Positions 1 to 12,025 of a DNA stretch of 64,000 nt are shown here, piece by piece; within the stretch, counting starts at the first letter, position 1, and each line of letters starts with the position of its first letter. Made by a program: the position numbers and the translations under genes. The notes under the pieces are model-generated. The model searched no databases. It was not told where the DNA came from and was given only the letters and a program-made list of their open reading frames with translations. Origin of the DNA: Liolophura sinensis (lineage: Eukaryota > Mollusca > Polyplacophora > Chitonida > Chitonidae); contig NC_088306.1 in the NCBI RefSeq assembly GCF_032854445.1, positions 15,249,386-15,313,385 on the forward strand. The letters are read 5' to 3'.

Positions 1-1090
1 TGTTTTACGCAGCACTAAGAAGATTTGTCAAGGACATAGGGCACTTGTACATTTTACCACACGTATGTAAGTTAGAATGGCCTACAGACTAGATCGGCAA
101 GTGAGGTAATCTGGATGAACAGCTGCAATTGTTTCCCCTGTCATCATGCGGATACAAATAAAGTTTATTAGATATTCACTTCCTTTCAAATTCAGGCTAA
201 AAATCTGGTAGCCCGACACAGACAGCATGCTTTCAATTTCGCGTAGCCCTAAGAAAATGTCTGGCTAGCGATTTCGCGAGCCCTGTCTCTGGAGTATCAG
301 ATTGGCCTAATGATCATCTCACTAGTGGATTGTAAACTGTTTAATGACACCCCTTCTGACTTAATAGACGGTAATCATTCCTCACATGTACTTAATTTTA
401 AGACTTAATCTTCATCTTAACTTATACAGCCTATTACTGAATTGGAACCTCGTTGAAGCCTCACAGGTTTAAGCAGTGTGTCATCATTGGCATAGCCTGT
501 ATATAAAAGGAAAGTGAAACTGCTAGTACTTCAACATTTCCATATATTTTTGAACACTTAGGCAACAAAGATTTTGTTTTGGGTTGTAAGGGCGAGCTGA
601 CTGAATGGGACAATGGAATAATAAATAAATTTCAGAAATCACGTTTGTATTTTATCCAGTTTCCATGTTTTTATGATTTTCCTGTTTTGCTAAGATTTCC
701 GATCATGAAAATCATCTCTTCAGTAGGAAAAATTGTCAGGGTAATTCACATTTTCCACAAATTGGATGATTTTCATGTCCTTATTTTAATTTTCATATCC
801 TCTGTGACACTGATTAAAGATATGATTGTTCCACTCATAATACAACAATTAATATTGGTGTGTTCTTAGTGTTATGTTATTGGCTTAATGTCGTAGAAGT
901 TTTATTGGTCATTGTGCCTAACCACTTGAGTTGTACTTATAATTGCTCCACTCTTTTCTTTTATACTGCATGTGTAGTCTGTGAATGTTTCTGCTGAAGG
1001 CATTTAGTCAAAAATTTGGTAAGCTCCGAAATACAATTCATTTCCAAAGGCTGAGCCTGGATGATAGAAATGTTACCATTTTCACAATAT
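1..1090. other. No supportable feature
   Basis: AT-rich DNA. The 96-codon frame at 579-869 has no recognisable domain. This is either an upstream intron of the IQ-motif gene or intergenic DNA; the first exons are not visible. Confidence 0.5.
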
Positions 1091-1312
1091 TAATTTATTT
1101 GTTAGGTGTTTTATGCCATACCTAAGAATATTTTCACTTATACGATGTTGGCCAACATTATGGTGGGAAGAAACCAGGCGGAAACCCACAACCATGCGCA
1201 AGTTGGTGAAAGCTACGTGAAGGTTGGAGAGGAAGACAGAATGAGCTGGACTTGAACTCCCAGTGACTGCATTGGTGAGAGGCTGGCTAGCCACCTCGGT
1301 CACAGAGGCCCC
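1091..1312 (-). mobile_element. SINE family 1 copy, diverged, minus strand
   Basis: The copy reads from a tail-side TTTATTTG and a gttttatgccatac segment through gtgggaagaaaccaggcgg to a tRNA-like head ending cacagaggcccca. The order of blocks matches the family consensus seen elsewhere in the window, with several small deletions in the middle. Confidence 0.8.
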
Positions 1313-2449
1313 AATTTTCGTAGTGATTGATTCTCCAAATCACAATACATGTACATGTATGTACACTGTAAATGTTCATATTCTAAACAGTATGGAAGAG
1401 CAAAATATCACAGAGAAGCAAGACAAAAAACAAAAAAAAAAAAACAAGAAACAAAAAAAAAAAAAACTCACAAAGAAATAAAAAATAAAACTCAGCTGCA
1501 GCCTCATCTGCATTATGTGGAAATATTACTTTTTTTGTTGGGCTTGTAGGGCTTATGTCTCGCAGAATGGGAGAAATCAATTAGATGGAAAGTTTCCATT
1601 TTTTTCCCTCTGCATACATGTACAATCAGGCATTTTTTGTGAGAGGATAGTAACACAATAGTCGTGTGCAAAGATCTCTGTATTTCCACAGGATGCTGAT
1701 GGTCTTAGGCTTATTGTAATATGATGTACACGTATATTTTTTTCTTGGTCTGTACTGTTTTTCACCTATTAAAAGTTGAGTGTTTCATCACCAAATGTCA
1801 AATTTTTTGGGGAAATATTTGGGAATTTTAAATGTTTGTGAGCACAAATTCAGGCAGCGCATGAAATCCTTTTAAGTTCTCATCACTCTCTGTTGATGGT
1901 ATTATTAAGGTATGAATTGATATGGGGTACAATATAATTTAATGTCTTGTGACTTTTGTGTTAAATCCTTCCCAAAACGGAAAATTTATTTGATCTGCCA
2001 ATGTCACAGGTGAACTTTAGTTGTTACATGTTGAAATACTTCTGGACTGTTTCAGAACCTCCCAAGTTCTTCCCAGTGCATACATACAACAGCTCTCTTC
2101 ACTGCCGTATTGCACGCGCTTCCAAGGTGAAATTTCTTAATCTCCTTGGTTGTATTGTTCCAATTTTGAGGCCGTCTGCTTTTCTTCATTTAAGCACCGT
2201 CCTCGGGGACATGCCACGGAATGAACTGTACATGTTCTTAAAAGGATTTAGCAGTCGTCCTTGTCAGGGATGATGGATGGGTGAATGTCTGAGAGTCGGA
2301 CGTGTGTGGGTGATCACCACACAAGTCTGTCACGTCTGGGTCGACAAGCGATCCCTTGATAGAGTGTAGTTTGAAATGTGTCTGTTTTCTCATCCTCGGT
2401 ATTAAGGTAGGATTTCACACCTGCTGTGTATGGATGTTGGCACTCCGAA

Positions 2450-3285
2450 AGGCTCTTTATACTCCCGAGACAGGGTTTTAAGGGGTGTTCATAATCCTGA
2501 GACCGGGTGTTAAAGGGTGTTCATAATCCTGAGACCGGGTTTTAAGGGGTGTTCATAATCCTGAGACCGGGTGTTAAGGGGTGTTCATAATCCTGAGACC
2601 GGGTGTTAAAGGCTGTTCATACTCCTGAGACTGGGTGTTAAAAGGTGTTCATAATCCTGAGACCAGGTGTTAAAGGGTGTTCATACTCCTGAGACTGGGT
2701 GTTAAAGGGTGTTCATAATCCTGAGACCAGGTGTTAAAGGGTGTTCATAATCCTGAGGCCAGGTGTTAAAAGATGTTCATAATCCTGAGACCAGGTGTTA
2801 AAGGCTGTTCATACTCCTGAGACTGGGTGTTAAAGGGTGTTCATAATCCTGAGTCTGGGTGTTAAAGGCTGTTCATACTCCTGCGACTGGGTGTTAAAGG
2901 GTGTTCATAATCCTGAGACCAGGTGTTAAAGGCTGTTCATACTCCTGAAACTGGGTGTTAAAGGCTGTTCATACTCCTGAGATCGGGTTTTAAAGGGTGT
3001 TCATAATCCTGAGACCAAGTTGTAAAGGCTGTTAACACTCTTGTGACTGGGTTGTAAAGACTGTTAACATTCCTAAGACAGAATTGTAAACGCTGTTAAC
3101 ACTCATAAGACTGGGTTTTAAAGGTTGATCATACTCCTGAGACTGGGTTTTAAAGGTTGATCATACTCCTGAGACTGGGTTTTAAAGGTTGTTCGTACTC
3201 CTGAGACTGGGTTTTAAAGGCTGTTCATACTCCTGAGACCGGGTTTCAAAGGCTGTTCATAATCCAAAGTCTGGGTTTTAAAGGA
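2450..3285. repeat. 32-bp minisatellite, about 26 copies
   Basis: The unit contains ctgagaccgggtgttaaagg followed by gtgttcataatc. Copies vary between accgg, actgg and accagg, between gggtgttcataatc and ggctgttcatactc, and become more diverged after about 3010 (gttaacactc variants). A 32-bp period shifts reading frame and no long ORF results. It is a noncoding tandem array. Confidence 0.95.
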
Positions 3286-3452
3286 TGCATCTGGCCAAGT
3301 TACCTGATAGGTTCTCGTAGGAGGCATCTAGCCTGTTGACTAAGGAGATCACTTGTTCGAATCAGGTTCTCACTGGTTCAGCTGTGGTTTTTACTTCTGG
3401 AGGTGTGTATCTGGGGTCGATTCCACACAGCAATTATGTACTTATTTTAAAG

Positions 3453-3665
3453 GCCGCTTCAGTGGTGTAATGGTTAGAGCGCCCACTCAAAGTCAGGAGA
3501 TCCCGGGATCCAAACCTGGGTTGGCTGGGTCTTACCAAGACTTCGAAAATGTCTCAGCACTGAGAGGTTAGAGCAAGGAAACATGACTCAGTTTGGTGCA
3601 ATGTCAGCATAATATGACTGGCTGGAGTGTCATGTCTGTTATCTTCAGCATGATACTTCAGTTTG
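3453..3665 (+). mobile_element. SINE family 2 copy (tRNA-headed)
   Basis: The head carries an A-box-like gtggtgtaatggttagagcg and a B-box-like gggatccaaacc, as in tRNA-derived Pol III promoters. The body contains cagcactgagaggtta, gcaaggaaacatgact and aatatgactggctgg, shared with copies at 11801 and 32209. The head does not fold as a proper tRNA by eye, so it is a retroposon rather than a tRNA gene. Confidence 0.75.
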
Positions 3666-4733
3666 CAAGTAAACTAAAATAAAGTCACTAAATGCGATAT
3701 ACTTCAGCGGTATCATAAACTGCATACATAGATACTCAAAACCATCAAGTAAGTAAATAAATATAGATTTTCCACTTCAATTTCTCCAAGATTGCAAGCT
3801 CTACTCAAAGGCAAGTAGAAGCTTTTAGTGAGATCCTGAGGGGTTGATCCCTTCTGCCTTCAACTCCTGGTCGCCATGGTAATTTTGCCAACAATCTTAC
3901 CTTGCCATTAAAAACAGTTCCCAAGTGGCTGAAGGCATTGTTGGGGTAGTTATAATGTTCAAGCCTATGGACACTCATCAGAGACTGCTAGAGTTACATA
4001 AAGTGACACTGATGGTCGCTTTGTATAAAGAGGGACATGGCCACTTGCATGTACATGTACTTCGTGTAAGATACAGGTGATTATATACCTGGCAATATAT
4101 TCAATTCTGGAACATGGCGTTATACGTACACTGTGCTGAGGGTCATTAGAAAGTGGTTACCAGTTCCTGAACCTGCTACCTCTGTGAAAAATTTCAGCAT
4201 GTAGCCATCTACTTTTGCCAATTAAAGCTCCAGCTTTACTTCATGTTAATTTTTTTTATCAGCTGCCTGAAGCAGTCTGCTTCTGCTCTAGCATGTCAAG
4301 AAGACAGTGAAAGCCCTGAGCGTCGTTGTGGTACTTTACTGTACCAGCCTAGCTATACACACTCATCAGTCACTGCAGAGTTTGTATACATAAAGTGATG
4401 TGGCTGTTTGATGTACTACATGTGCTCTGTGTAAATCACAGGTGATATGCCTGATAATATATACTGTATACGTAACAATAACATCCCGGTGGGTTAATAT
4501 GTACGTAAGATGTTCCGTAATAATTGACTACCACTACCTGCACCTGCTACTTTTGTGCAAAATCTCCAGTTTGACTTGATTTAATTTTCTATCAGTGCGT
4601 AGCTGGCTACTTATCCAGGGTAGCCTTCTGCTAATAAACATATTGTAACAGGAGCTCGGGTATATACATCGATCATATACCAGCTGACATATATTCCATA
4701 AGAACTACATGTGCAAGTATGTAAGCTTTAATA

Positions 4734-4990
4734 TACAGGGTGGAGCAAAAGTCCGAATCCATAGGCAATTTACTGTATAACAATTTACAGTTTACAATAA
4801 GTGTTTGAACTGACTTTGACCTTCCTCTAAACATTTTCTTACTCGGGAAACACATGATCTTAGCACATTTCGAAGCATAGAGTTATTCCCTTTTATGGTT
4901 TCAATTTCTTGTATGACGTTGTCTTTTAGTGCTTGTAATGTTCTTGGTTTGTTAGCATAAACCACAATTGCCTATGGGTCCAGACGGAAT
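4734..4990 (-). mobile_element. Internally deleted mariner-type (Tc1/mariner) transposon relic
   Basis: One end starts TA then cagggtggagcaaaagtccg, the typical form of a mariner terminal repeat. The inner part of that repeat (attgcctatgg read on the minus strand) reappears in inverted position at about 4967, followed by gtccagacgga against ttcggac, suggesting the second terminal repeat. Between them lies a piece of transposase coding sequence. The outer half of the second repeat is not recognisable. The copy is about 260 bp and cannot be active. Confidence 0.65.
4792..4965 (-). pseudogene. Mariner transposase C-terminal fragment
   Basis: Read on the minus strand, 57 codons run to a TAA stop. 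They include KPRTLQALKDNVIQEIETI, then MLRNVLRSCVSRVRKCLEEG, ending QFKHLL. This matches the known layout of the mariner/Tc1 transposase C-terminus (a P-x-T-L-x-x-L-K segment, then an R-V-x-x-C-x-x-x-x-G segment just before the stop). The catalytic DDD/DDE region and the DNA-binding domain are absent, and the frame runs into a stop just upstream. It is a relic in an otherwise noncoding stretch. Confidence 0.65.
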
Positions 4991-5526
4991 ATGTGTCAGT
5001 TGGTATATGATTGATGCAGCTGTGATATGTCAGCTAGGTTTCGTTATTAGTCTTAGCTCAAGAAATGATCATAGATGGTATTATGGTGATGGACTTTAAT
5101 ACTTATAGGTCAGTTTCTGCATGTTTGAAGATTGGATTGGACAAATTTGACGCATCTAAGTTTGAGGTCTCCAGGTTTTTGACTGAGACATTTTCTATGT
5201 ATGTAGCCCCAGAGTATAAAAGTTTTATGTTTGGGTCAAATGGTCTCACATCATCAGGAAAAGGCGTGTAAATTTTTAGGTTTTATTAAATTTTTTGGTT
5301 CAAAAATTTCAGGTTGAGCCAATCTCTATACATTCAGTCTCATTGTAATATTTTATATATGTTTGGTTAAACTAATCTTATAGTTTTCACTACATCTGAA
5401 GCTTGAAAATGAACATGCTTTGAAAATGTTCACCTTTTAAATCTGAAATAATATATAATTATGTATATATTGACGTTAGTTCTCCTGTTTGAGTCAGGTG
5501 TCCTGTCAACTTTATGGGCTGTCTTA

Positions 5527-5568
5527 TATTTATTTATTTGATTTGTGTTTTATGCCGTACTCAGGCTG
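5527..5568 (-). mobile_element. SINE family 1 tail fragment
   Basis: Only the 3' end remains: tatttatttatttgatttg followed by gttttatgccgtactcagg, on the minus strand. Confidence 0.6.
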
Positions 5569-6390
5569 TCATAAACTGAAACACTCTAATCCGCAAGCTG
5601 CCATGGATCTCCGCTCAAAACCCAGTCTTGTTTTAAACATGAATGTTGAGCACAGCCAATGATATCATGATATTCTAAGACAGAAAGAGATCCATTTTTT
5701 GTACGTTTATACCCTAAATGACCTTAAATTTCTTCCATGACCAACTTGCCCATTTTTCCTGATTCTAAGAGTTCTTTTGAGTTTAGAAAGTTGTTTTGAG
5801 GTTACCTTGGAAACATGCAGTGATATTCTACTGGAGTTTCAGCCCATAAAATAACATTTTGTGATATTTATATGCCTCAAAAAATGCGCTTTGGTGGGCG
5901 AAATTTGGGGTCATTTAGGGTATCAAAGATTCATCCTGAAATATTCATGTAGTCTGAGACAAAAACGGGATAAGATTGTTAACAAGAATTCCAGGACGTG
6001 AAATTTGAAATTGTTGTAGTTGACCTTTATGTCTCAGCTGGAGGTGGAGTGCATGTGGTGTTTGTGACTGGAAATACAACAATATTTTATACCGCATTTA
6101 TAGAACATCTGCTCTCCCAACTGATATTATGTATTTAGTTTGGGGGTCAAGGTCAACCTGGTAAAAGTACCATACCATTTGATGTAGTATACAGCTCAGC
6201 AGAATATATTACAAAACTAATGCTGTCTCTGTAGGCTTACATTAAACCCCATCCTTGTTTAATAAAGGGCAAAGCATCAGCTAAATGTACATGAGAGCTG
6301 AGAACATAACATTGTTTATGTATACATGTATTTGATTGGCATTTAATGCTGCATGAGTTGAACAATTGTACACTTCAGCATGAAAAAACC

Positions 6391-6491
6391 TGTGGATGGA
6401 CATGGGTTTCCCCTGGGAATTGCTGGATCCCGTTGTATACGTGAAATATTCTTGATTACAGCGTAAACACCAATTGAATAAATAAATGAAT
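6391..6491 (+). mobile_element. SINE family 1 3' fragment
   Basis: It contains catgggtttcccctggg, then tgaaatattcttgattac, then gtaaacaccaattgaat and an aaataaat tail, with the middle deleted. A C-rich run (about 6513-6533) follows, and a decayed tRNA-head-like piece (gctgtgagttcaaatcc) sits near 6668. Confidence 0.65.
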
Positions 6492-7331
6492 CAACATAGA
6501 AACCTCCCCCACCCACACCCCCCCCCCCCTCCAGAAGAAAGAAAACGATAAAAAAAAAAAATAAAAAAATAAAACAAACAAATCCAGATATGCCTTTTAC
6601 ATCAAAATGGGGACAAATCATTGGTGGCCTCTGTTCAAACTACCACATACCACTTGATCAATAAGGCTGTGAGTTCAAATCCAACCCCAGTTGACTTAGC
6701 AGCAACCTTTTTCCAGGGTCAGAAATGTTTGACTTGTTTTCATGACCTGAACATAAATATGCCCCCAGGTCATCATTTAAATGATCATATGCTTTGGACA
6801 TTATCTTTTCAATATATAGTTATGCGTAGATTTGTTTTTCTTAAATATAGCAAGTGCAGATTGATAAATCACTACAAATGGATGACAAATTCTTTTCTGC
6901 TGAAGAATCATTTTGAGCAGTGTTTTTTTTACCTGTAGGTTTGTCATGTACCTGGTAAGGCACAATGGTGTTAATTCATCCAAATCTACCAAGGGATTCT
7001 CCCAACCATAAACTCGACCTTAGTCTGTTATATATGCAAAATATTCTTGGATATGATATAAAGTCACAAATATAAACCAACTACCATACATGTCATCCCT
7101 ACATCACTTGTTTTCGTTGTATAAACTAGGAGCACTAGAACATGCGGTGTGTCTTTTAGTTTAATTGGGTTCTTGTTGAGCAAATTGTTCTCAGCACTTT
7201 AAGGTGTGTGCTTAATTAATTTGCAAAAGCCAGTAAATATGGATGATGAAAATAGGTTTACTACATTCCTTTCCTGTGTTGCATATTATCAAGAAGCTTA
7301 AAATATTTGGTTATATACTTTCTTTGCTTGT

Positions 7332-7603
7332 ATTTATTTATTTATTTATTTGATTGGTGTTTCATGCCGTACTCAAGAACATTTCCATTATGCAACAGCA
7401 GTCAGCATTATGATGGGAGGAAACCGACCAAAGCCCGGGGGAAACCCACAACCATCCACTGGTTGCTGGAAGACCTTCCCACTTACGACTGGAGAGGAAG
7501 CCAGCATGAGCTGGACTTCATCTCACAGCGACTGAATTGGTGAGAGGTTCCTGGGTCATTACGCTGCGCTAGCGCACTAACCAACTGAGCCACAAAGGCC
7601 CCA
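7332..7603 (-). mobile_element. SINE family 1, full-length copy with target-site duplication
   Basis: The minus-strand copy spans the TTTATTTA tail, the gattggtgtttcatgccg block, the gtgggagg-type core and the complete tRNA-like head (ccaactgagccacaaaggcc). It is flanked by a perfect 10-bp direct repeat, ctttgcttgt, at 7322-7331 and 7604-7613, the signature of LINE-mediated retroposition. Confidence 0.92.
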
Positions 7604-7919
7604 CTTTGCTTGTGAAATTATCACTTATATTTATTCCTTGCATAAGACGGATTCTTCCTTCTATATATAACACCATTATTACATCGAATGATGAAAAGGA
7701 AAAAAGTAAATGAAAGACTAACCAAAGGTCATTTAATTGTGTGTGTTATTGTTTGGAACAGTTTTGTTTAATAAATGAATAAAAAGTGATCTTATTGACT
7801 TTTGATTTTGCCCCTCTAAATTACCATTGATTTATCCAGGTGATGTTATTATGTCATTATTGGTGAAGTACACGTATGCCTTAACATTTAAAAATTAGCT
7901 CTATTACTCTTCTTGCTAA

Positions 7920-8612
7920 CTGGTGCCCACTTTGCCCGTTCTGGGATTTCCCTGATGACTGCTGACCACTTTACCCGTTCTGGGATTTCCCTGATGACTG
8001 CTGCCCACTTTACCTGTTCTGGGACTTCCCTAATGACAGCTGCCTACTTTACCCGTTCTGGGATTTCCCTGATGACTGCTGCCCACTTTATCCGTTTTGG
8101 GATTTCCCTGATGACTGCTGCCCACTTTATCCGTTTTGGGATTTCCCTGATGACTGCTGCCCACTTTACCCGTTCTGGAATTTCCATGATGACTGCTGCC
8201 TGCTTTACCTGTTCTGGGATTTCCCTGATGACCGCTGCCCACTTTAGCCGTCCTGGGTTTTCCCTGATGACCGCTGCCCACTTTATCTGTTTTGGGATTT
8301 CCCTGATGACTGCTGCCCACTTTACCCGTTCTGGAATTTCCATGATGACTGCTGCCTGCTTTACCTGTTCTGGGACTTCCCTAATGACCGCTGCCCACTT
8401 TAGCCGTCCTGGGTTTTCCCTGATGACCGCTGCCCACTTAATCCGTTTTGGGATTTCCCTGATGACCACTGCCCTCTTTACCCATTCTGAGATTCCCCTG
8501 ATGACTGCTGCCCACTTTACCCATTCTGGGATTTCTTTGATGACTGCTTCCCACTTTACCCGTTCTGGGATTTCTCTGATGACCACTGCCTACTTTATAA
8601 GATTTCCCTCTA
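7920..8612. repeat. 39-bp minisatellite, about 18 copies
   Basis: The unit contains ctgatgactgctgcccactt and acccgttctgggatttcc. Because 39 is a multiple of three and no frame of the unit has a stop on several frames, the array is open for 234 codons on the plus strand (LMTAAHFTRSGIS-type repeats) and 180 and 96 codons on the minus strand. No start context, splice sites or unique flanking coding sequence supports a real protein. Confidence 0.93.
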
Positions 8613-8799
8613 GGTGAAGTAATTCTCCTGCTGCCGGTGACATTTTTGCCTGACTCTAACATATGTACGTACACTGTGTGAATTCGCTTTTGGTGCCTGT
8701 GCAGTTTGCAAATTCTGGAACATCTCTGTTTCTAGGTTTTAAGGTAAATTCTCCAAATCGATGCTTTTCTTGTCCTAAAATTTAACCTATAAAGGAGTG

Positions 8800-9121
8800 A
8801 GTGAGTGCTGGGGTTTAACATCGTACTTATCATATGACAGCGAAGTAATCCTTAGAGTGCATGTAATGTGCCTCCTTGTTGCAGGACGGATTGCCACAGC
8901 TCTTTTTATCTAGTGCTGCTTCACTGAGACGATTTACTGAAGACAAGTAAGCCACCCCGCCCGAGTCATTATACTATCCCCTTCATGCTGAATGCTGAAT
9001 GCCAATTGCGGAAGTTACAACTTCCTCTTTTAAGGTCTTAGGTGTGACTCGACCCAGGATTGATCCTGGATATACCGTTCCAGAAGCAGACGCTCTACCA
9101 ACTGAGCTATTGGGGCCTGTC
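8800..9121 (-). mobile_element. SINE family 3, full-length, with 16-bp target-site duplication
   Basis: On the minus strand the head reads ccaatagctcagttggtaga then gcgtctgcttctgg, a clear tRNA-like A-box region. The plus-strand left end is agtgagtgctggggtttaac. The element is flanked by a perfect 16-bp direct repeat, aacctataaaggagtg, at 8784-8799 and 9122-9137. The length is about 322 bp. I associate this sequence type with molluscan genomes, from memory only. Confidence 0.92.
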
Positions 9122-9887
9122 AACCTATAAAGGAGTGCAGTGTGTCTTCTTTATTGGGCCCTTTTACATGCAGTTTGCAAATTCGCTTCATCAAATCAAA
9201 TATGTTTTCTTACAAGGAACAGCTGAAGTTATATATTGCCTGTCAGTAAATATCAGACTTATCTGTACTATTTACAGTGATCATTTGATTTCAGAGTTTC
9301 AGAATTGTTCGAGGACTACAGTAAAACACACCTTAGTACTTGCTTAGTGTTCCCCACTTGACTCAAACTTAATTTTCTAGTACAACTTTAACCAGCCAAT
9401 ACAGCCAGAAGGAAAGTGAAAGTTGTCAGTAATGTTTGATCGATCAATGGCTGTAAGACTGCTACCGGATGACAGCAATCAACAAGACTTCCATTACAGT
9501 CATTGTGCTCCTGTCAAACTTCAAATTGTCGGTGCTTGTCGAGCCCCAGGCATTCCGAACCTGATGTTTGTAGCTGAGCTTTAATCTCGCAGCGCCCCTC
9601 CGTCAAACATATCCTCAGTTATGAAATATTTAAACAGCAAAATTTTTTTTTTTATTCTGTTGCGCTCATAAGTGCACATTGAGGTCAGTTTATGTAGAGC
9701 TTTTTTTTTTAGTATTTGCTGGGAGGACGGGATTGTAGAGGGTTGTCATTCCATGCCTCTTCAGGTGACACTGATTTTAATTTGTGTTTTACCCTTGAGC
9801 TGAAGAAAATGGAAAAATATGGATTAGAAGTAAAATTGAAAATCCAACTTCTTATTTTAATCTTGATGTTTTTGTGATTTGATTTGT

Positions 9888-9945
9888 TTTTTTTTTATGC
9901 TGTCAAAGCTTTTTTTTTTTTTTTTTATGCTGTCAAAGCTTTTTG
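9888..9945. repeat. Short direct duplication with T tract
   Basis: The string ttttatgctgtcaaagcttt occurs twice in tandem, each preceded by a long T run. Confidence 0.8.
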
Positions 9946-10328
9946 AACTAGTTATTAAGTCCTTCGCAAAGAAAAATTGCTAAAATTGTGAATATTTCAT
10001 GCAAATTATATGATTTTCTATTTTCTATTTTTATATCCTCTTACATGTATATTGAAACAGATTCATTCTGCCTGTAGAGACCAATTTAAATAGGCCTAGC
10101 CTTTGAATGGAATTCTGAAATTAGATTACTGGTGGCAAACCAATTCACACTTTATAATAACCATTGTCTCCAAGTTTTGGGAATTGTGCCTGGTTTGACA
10201 TCTTTGACAACTGATTAATGTGTGAAAGATTATAATTTGGTTATTAGAACACTTCAGTTAAAAACAGTGTCCATTTCTGTCAACAGTTTTTATCTAAAAT
10301 CTGGTGCCTTTTCAGGGTCTTTTATATG

Positions 10329-10431
10329 ATTTATTTATTTATCTATTGATTTGTTTATTTGATTGGTGTTTTATGCTGTACTCAAGAGTATTTCACTTAT
10401 GTGATGGCGGCCAACATTATTGTGGGAGGAA
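10329..10431 (-). mobile_element. SINE family 1, head-truncated copy
   Basis: The copy has the TTTATTTA tail and gattggtgttttatgctg through ggccaacattattgtgggag, then stops abruptly at aaag. The tRNA head and part of the body are missing. The 97-bp tandem array begins about 60 bp downstream. Confidence 0.8.
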
Positions 10432-10489
10432 AGTCTTTTTTAAATGTGTAAAAAGGAAAGTGCGCACAATGTGCATTTTGGGATGTTGA

Positions 10490-10872
10490 CTGGGTATATT
10501 ACTTCACTGTTCAGATTATTCTTTGTGAACATATGGCTTCCGTAGTAGTCATAAGGTAATCTGTCTCCAGATCAGACACATGTTGACTAAATATGTTACT
10601 TCACTGTTCAGATTATTCTTTGTGAATATATGGCTTCTGTAGTTGTGATAAGGTAATCTGTCTCCAGATCAAACACATACTGACTAAATATATTACTTCA
10701 CTGTTCAGATTATTCTTTGTGAACATATGGCTTCCGTAGTAGTCATAAGGTAATCTGTCTCCAGATCAAACACATGTTGACTAAATATATTAATTCACTG
10801 TTCAGATTATTCTTTGTGAATATATGGCTTCTGTAGTAGTCATAAGGTAATCTGTCTCCAGATCAGACACAT
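10490..10872. repeat. 97-bp tandem repeat, about 4 copies
   Basis: The string ttcactgttcagattattct recurs at an exact spacing of 97 bp (about 10503, 10600, 10697, 10794), each followed by atatggcttc and ggtaatctgtctccagatca. Copies differ by only a few bases, so the expansion looks recent. Confidence 0.94.
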
Positions 10873-11800
10873 AGCGAACTTTTTCTGAACTTTCACTCTT
10901 AACCGGCTTAACAAAGTTAGAGTGTGTGTGTGGGGTGCTGGGGTTGGGTTGGGTGGTTGGAGGGGCATCGTGCTGGAATCACTTGTCTGTCTGTCTGTGG
11001 ACACGATTTTCTACGGCGCCGATTCTGATGAAACTTACCATACAGCTTCATAATTATCCTCATTTAGGACTTAGTGTAATAATGCTTTTCCATGTGTTCA
11101 CATTTTGTCCATGCAACTCTTCCTAAAGTACTTAACCTTTTTCCATCAAACTTAGCATACATCTTCCCTATCATCTAAACCTGTACAGGCTTAAAATTAA
11201 GTTTAATTACAGTTGGGTTACTGTTTTCATAATTACTCTCATTGATCAGGTACTAAGTGCAATCATAATCGATTTTCATGTATACTGTATTCTCTTCTGA
11301 TTGCTGCATTTCTCCATTCAAACTGGATGTATCAGCAGTGCAATAATGCACACTACGAATGAACCATGAAACAATCTATAGAAAGCCAAACTATAGGCAA
11401 CTTGACATCTGTCTTTTCTTTCTTTTATTTTTGGAAATGCTGGAGGATGGAAGTGGGGCATTTTGGACATCATGATTCTAATTTCTGATCTGTATAAAGA
11501 TCAAAAGTCAAAAGTGTACAAGGCTAGTGTTTCATAGTTTTCATAGTCATTGTTATTAAAAATGAAGTCATAAGATCTAAGCAAACAATCAAACAATGTC
11601 AACAATTATTTGCTCAGCTTGGCCGGAAACTCTTATGAATTAATCAAGATCAAAGCGTGTAAAGTTAAAATCCTGGTTTCTATTTTCTGTATGTATTCAT
11701 TGAGGAACATTAACAAAGACAATTAATTTATTATTATTCAGGCCCAGTTTTATTCCTATTATATCCATTACTGTTGTTCCTTGGACATGTTATAGGTTGG

Positions 11801-12025
11801 ACTGCTTTGGTGGCTTAATGGTTAGAGTGTCCGCCTCAGTTGAGAGGCCTGGGTTCAAACCTGGGTCGGGCCATACCAAAAACTTAAAAAATGGTTCTTG
11901 CTGCCACCTGTCTTGATGCTCAGCACTGAGAGGTTTAAAACAAGGAATTATGACTTGGCGGCAATGTGTCAGTATAGTGTGACTGGGGATGAGGGATGGG
12001 CTGGGGGTTTCATGTCATAATTGCA
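11801..12025 (+). mobile_element. SINE family 2 copy
   Basis: The head reads ggtggcttaatggttagagt with a B-box-like gggttcaaacctgggtcgg. The body shares ctcagcactgagaggtt, caaggaattatgact and tagtgtgactgggg with the copies at 3453 and 32209. Confidence 0.78.

Noticed and set aside
9055-9118. Functional tRNA gene on the minus strand
   Set aside because: The A-box is good, but the rest does not form a proper cloverleaf by eye, and the piece is the head of a SINE bounded by a target-site duplication.
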